Below, piece after piece: positions 8,322-9,024 of a stretch of DNA of 9,024 bases (positions are counted from its first letter, which is position 1; each line of letters begins with the position of its first letter). The DNA lies in assembly GCA_031260095.1 (NCBI GenBank), contig JAIRKN010000003.1, positions 1 through 9,024 of the forward strand, read 5' to 3'. Origin of the DNA: Tannerella sp. (GTDB taxonomy: Bacteria > Bacteroidota > Bacteroidia > Bacteroidales > Tannerellaceae). The notes under the pieces were generated by a model. That model had not been told where the DNA came from and did not search any database. It saw only the letters and a program-made list of their open reading frames with translations. Position numbers and translations under genes: made by a program.

Positions 8322-8361
8322 TGGCTCTATAACTAAAACGAGTAGGTAAATATCTTTTTAA

Positions 8362-8710
8362 CGTAAAGGAGGATATCGTCACGAGGCCTGTCTCCGTCTC
8401 CATAGTCTTGCCAATAACGGAGTCCTTCCCTTTGCAAATGGATTTTTCACGTCATCGCGAACCCTCCCCACCGGCAAATACAATGCTGTTGGTGCTTTCA
8501 CCCGGAGGCTCAGTGGCAGGAAAGGTTCACCGGTAGTCATCAAGGCGGGAGCCGGGAAGGTTGTCATCGCCTTTTACAACGCCCCTGACCGGAGGCATGG
8601 AATACGTGAAAGCCGGCGCTGTAAAATATCAACAACGCTTTGCAGAGCGGGAAATGAAATATCTCCATAAACTTACCCATAGATATAACTTTCAACTCGT
8701 CCGGGATTAA
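8362..8710 (+). pseudogene. Decayed 3' end of a probable IS110-like transposase, frameshifted
   Basis: This fragment matches no intact gene. The frame open from 8362 encodes, after a poorly preserved stretch, YNAVGAFTRRLSGRKGSP, then VVIKAGAGKVVIAFYNA up to 8583. Reading continues in the +1 frame as LTGGMEYVKAGAVKYQQRF, then EREMKYLHKLTHRYNFQLVRD, to the TAA at 8708-8710. Removing one C from the CCCC run at 8582-8585 joins the two parts into one smooth sequence. The pattern RKGxPxxIKAxARKxxIxFYNxL, then YVxxGxxxYxxRxxER and a terminal LxxxYxxQLV, resembles the C-terminus of IS110/IS1111-family transposases. No start and no N-terminal catalytic region are present; the remnant begins only about 40 bp past the PorW-like stop codon. 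The family assignment is from memory of the pattern and is moderate at best. Confidence 0.55.
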
Positions 8711-8720
8711 TACTCCCGGA
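8700..8720. repeat. Perfect 7-bp inverted repeat over the transposase stop codon
   Basis: TCCGGGA (8700-8706) and TCCCGGA (8714-8720) are exact reverse complements around a 7-nt loop that contains the remnant's TAA. It could be a relic of the right end of an insertion sequence or a weak terminator; the T5 run (8732-8736) lies 11 bp beyond the stem, too far for a classic intrinsic terminator. Confidence 0.5.
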
Positions 8721-8761
8721 TATCTGGCAACTTTTTAGTGATTACTGAATTAGTGCTTATC

Positions 8762-8847
8762 TCGTCATTGGTAACCCGCAGGGTAAAGCAATCCGGCGCG
8801 CTGTATGCACCTGGATTGCCACGTCGCTATGCTCCTTGCAATGACGA
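8762..8847. repeat. 86-bp palindromic dispersed-type repeat element
   Basis: The outer arms TCGTCATTG (8762-8770) and CAATGACGA (8839-8847) are exact reverse complements, as are the inner arms GCAATCC (8788-8794) and GGATTGC (8813-8819). The layout (CATTG, AAGCAATCC, GGATTGCC, CGTCGCTATGCTCC, GCAATGACGA) is that of the short palindromic repeats scattered in many bacterial genomes, including Bacteroidales. The whole element can fold into one long hairpin. Open frames read through it are artefacts. Copy number in this genome cannot be seen from one window. Confidence 0.75.
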
Positions 8848-8868
8848 AGAAGGATATGATGAGGCGGG

Positions 8869-9024
8869 CCGACATTGTCGGTCGGTATACTTTTGTCTTT
8901 GGGAAGCCGACCGACATTGTCGGCCGTTGCACTTTTGTCTTTGGGAAGCCGGCCGACATTGTCGGTCGGTGCACTATTGTCTTTGGGAAGCCGACCCACA
9001 TTGTCGGACGACGCACGTTTGTCT
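8869..9024. repeat. 42-bp tandem repeat array with palindromic cores, cut by the window end
   Basis: The 13-bp palindrome CCGACATTGTCGG occurs at 8869-8881, 8911-8923 and 8953-8965, with a one-base variant (CCCACATTGTCGG) at 8995-9007, so the period is exactly 42 bp. The 29-bp segments between cores are also conserved and contain TTTGTCTTTGGGAAGCC. Flanking bases often extend the palindrome: CCGACCGACA and TGTCGGTCGG would make a 21-bp perfect palindrome, though no single unit keeps both arms intact. The fourth unit is cut off at 9024, so the array continues outside. Because 42 is a multiple of 3, frames stay open through it and give false repeat proteins. Confidence 0.9.

Noticed and set aside
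8379..8567. Minus-strand frame of 62 codons opposite the transposase remnant
   Set aside because: The plus-strand reading has a transposase-like pattern across the same bases; the minus reading has no recognisable motif.
8888..8895. TACTTTTG in the first tandem unit as a Bacteroides -7 promoter
   Set aside because: It matches the consensus, but there is no TTTG at -33, the other units have lost the match, and no gene follows in the window.
8757..9016. Two overlapping minus-strand frames encoding a 14-residue repeat
   Set aside because: The unit length of 42 is a multiple of three, so any frame without a stop stays open through the array. The frames also run through the palindromic repeat, and they have no start context or promoter.
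8869..9024. CRISPR array
   Set aside because: The segments between the palindromes are themselves conserved, so there are no unique spacers; this is a simple tandem repeat, and no cas genes are seen.

Overview
The window looks like a chromosomal segment from the phylum Bacteroidota, order Bacteroidales; a Parabacteroides or Bacteroides relative is plausible but not proven. The evidence is threefold. Gene starts lack Shine-Dalgarno sequences and sit behind A/T-rich leaders. Sequences matching the Bacteroides -7 promoter element (TAnnTTTG) lie in the one divergent intergenic region. The gene content also fits, notably a PorW/SprE-type lipoprotein and an OmpA-like/TPR lipoprotein. The species guess is inference only.

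Layout. Positions 21-1712 (minus) encode a lipoprotein with an OmpA-like segment and C-terminal TPRs; its stop codon lies inside a hairpin that resembles a terminator. A 217-bp A-rich divergent region (1713-1929) carries one promoter candidate for each direction. On the plus strand follow aroA (EPSP synthase, best start 1930), a 141-aa single-pass membrane protein with a CCGxHxxC motif (3205-3630), and a metal-type ABC-3 family permease (best start 3633). These three are spaced 21 and 2 bp apart and look like one operon. After a 93-bp gap comes a 1258-aa PorW/SprE-like TPR lipoprotein (4545-8321) with an unusually long K/E-rich tail.

The last 700 bp (8322-9024) hold no intact gene. They contain the decayed 3' end of a probable IS110-like transposase with a single-base frameshift (8362-8710), a perfect 7-bp hairpin across its stop codon, an 86-bp palindromic dispersed-type repeat (8762-8847), and an exact 42-bp-period tandem array whose units are centred on the 13-bp palindrome CCGACATTGTCGG. 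The array runs off the window end.

How it fits together: aroA is a shikimate-pathway housekeeping gene. The Cys/His membrane protein and the permease may share a metal-related role. The two TPR lipoproteins are envelope proteins. The most unusual sequence is the repeat-rich 3' end, not the coding part. I did not find a convincing new multi-gene system; the palindromic tandem array beside an IS110-like remnant is the best candidate for follow-up.
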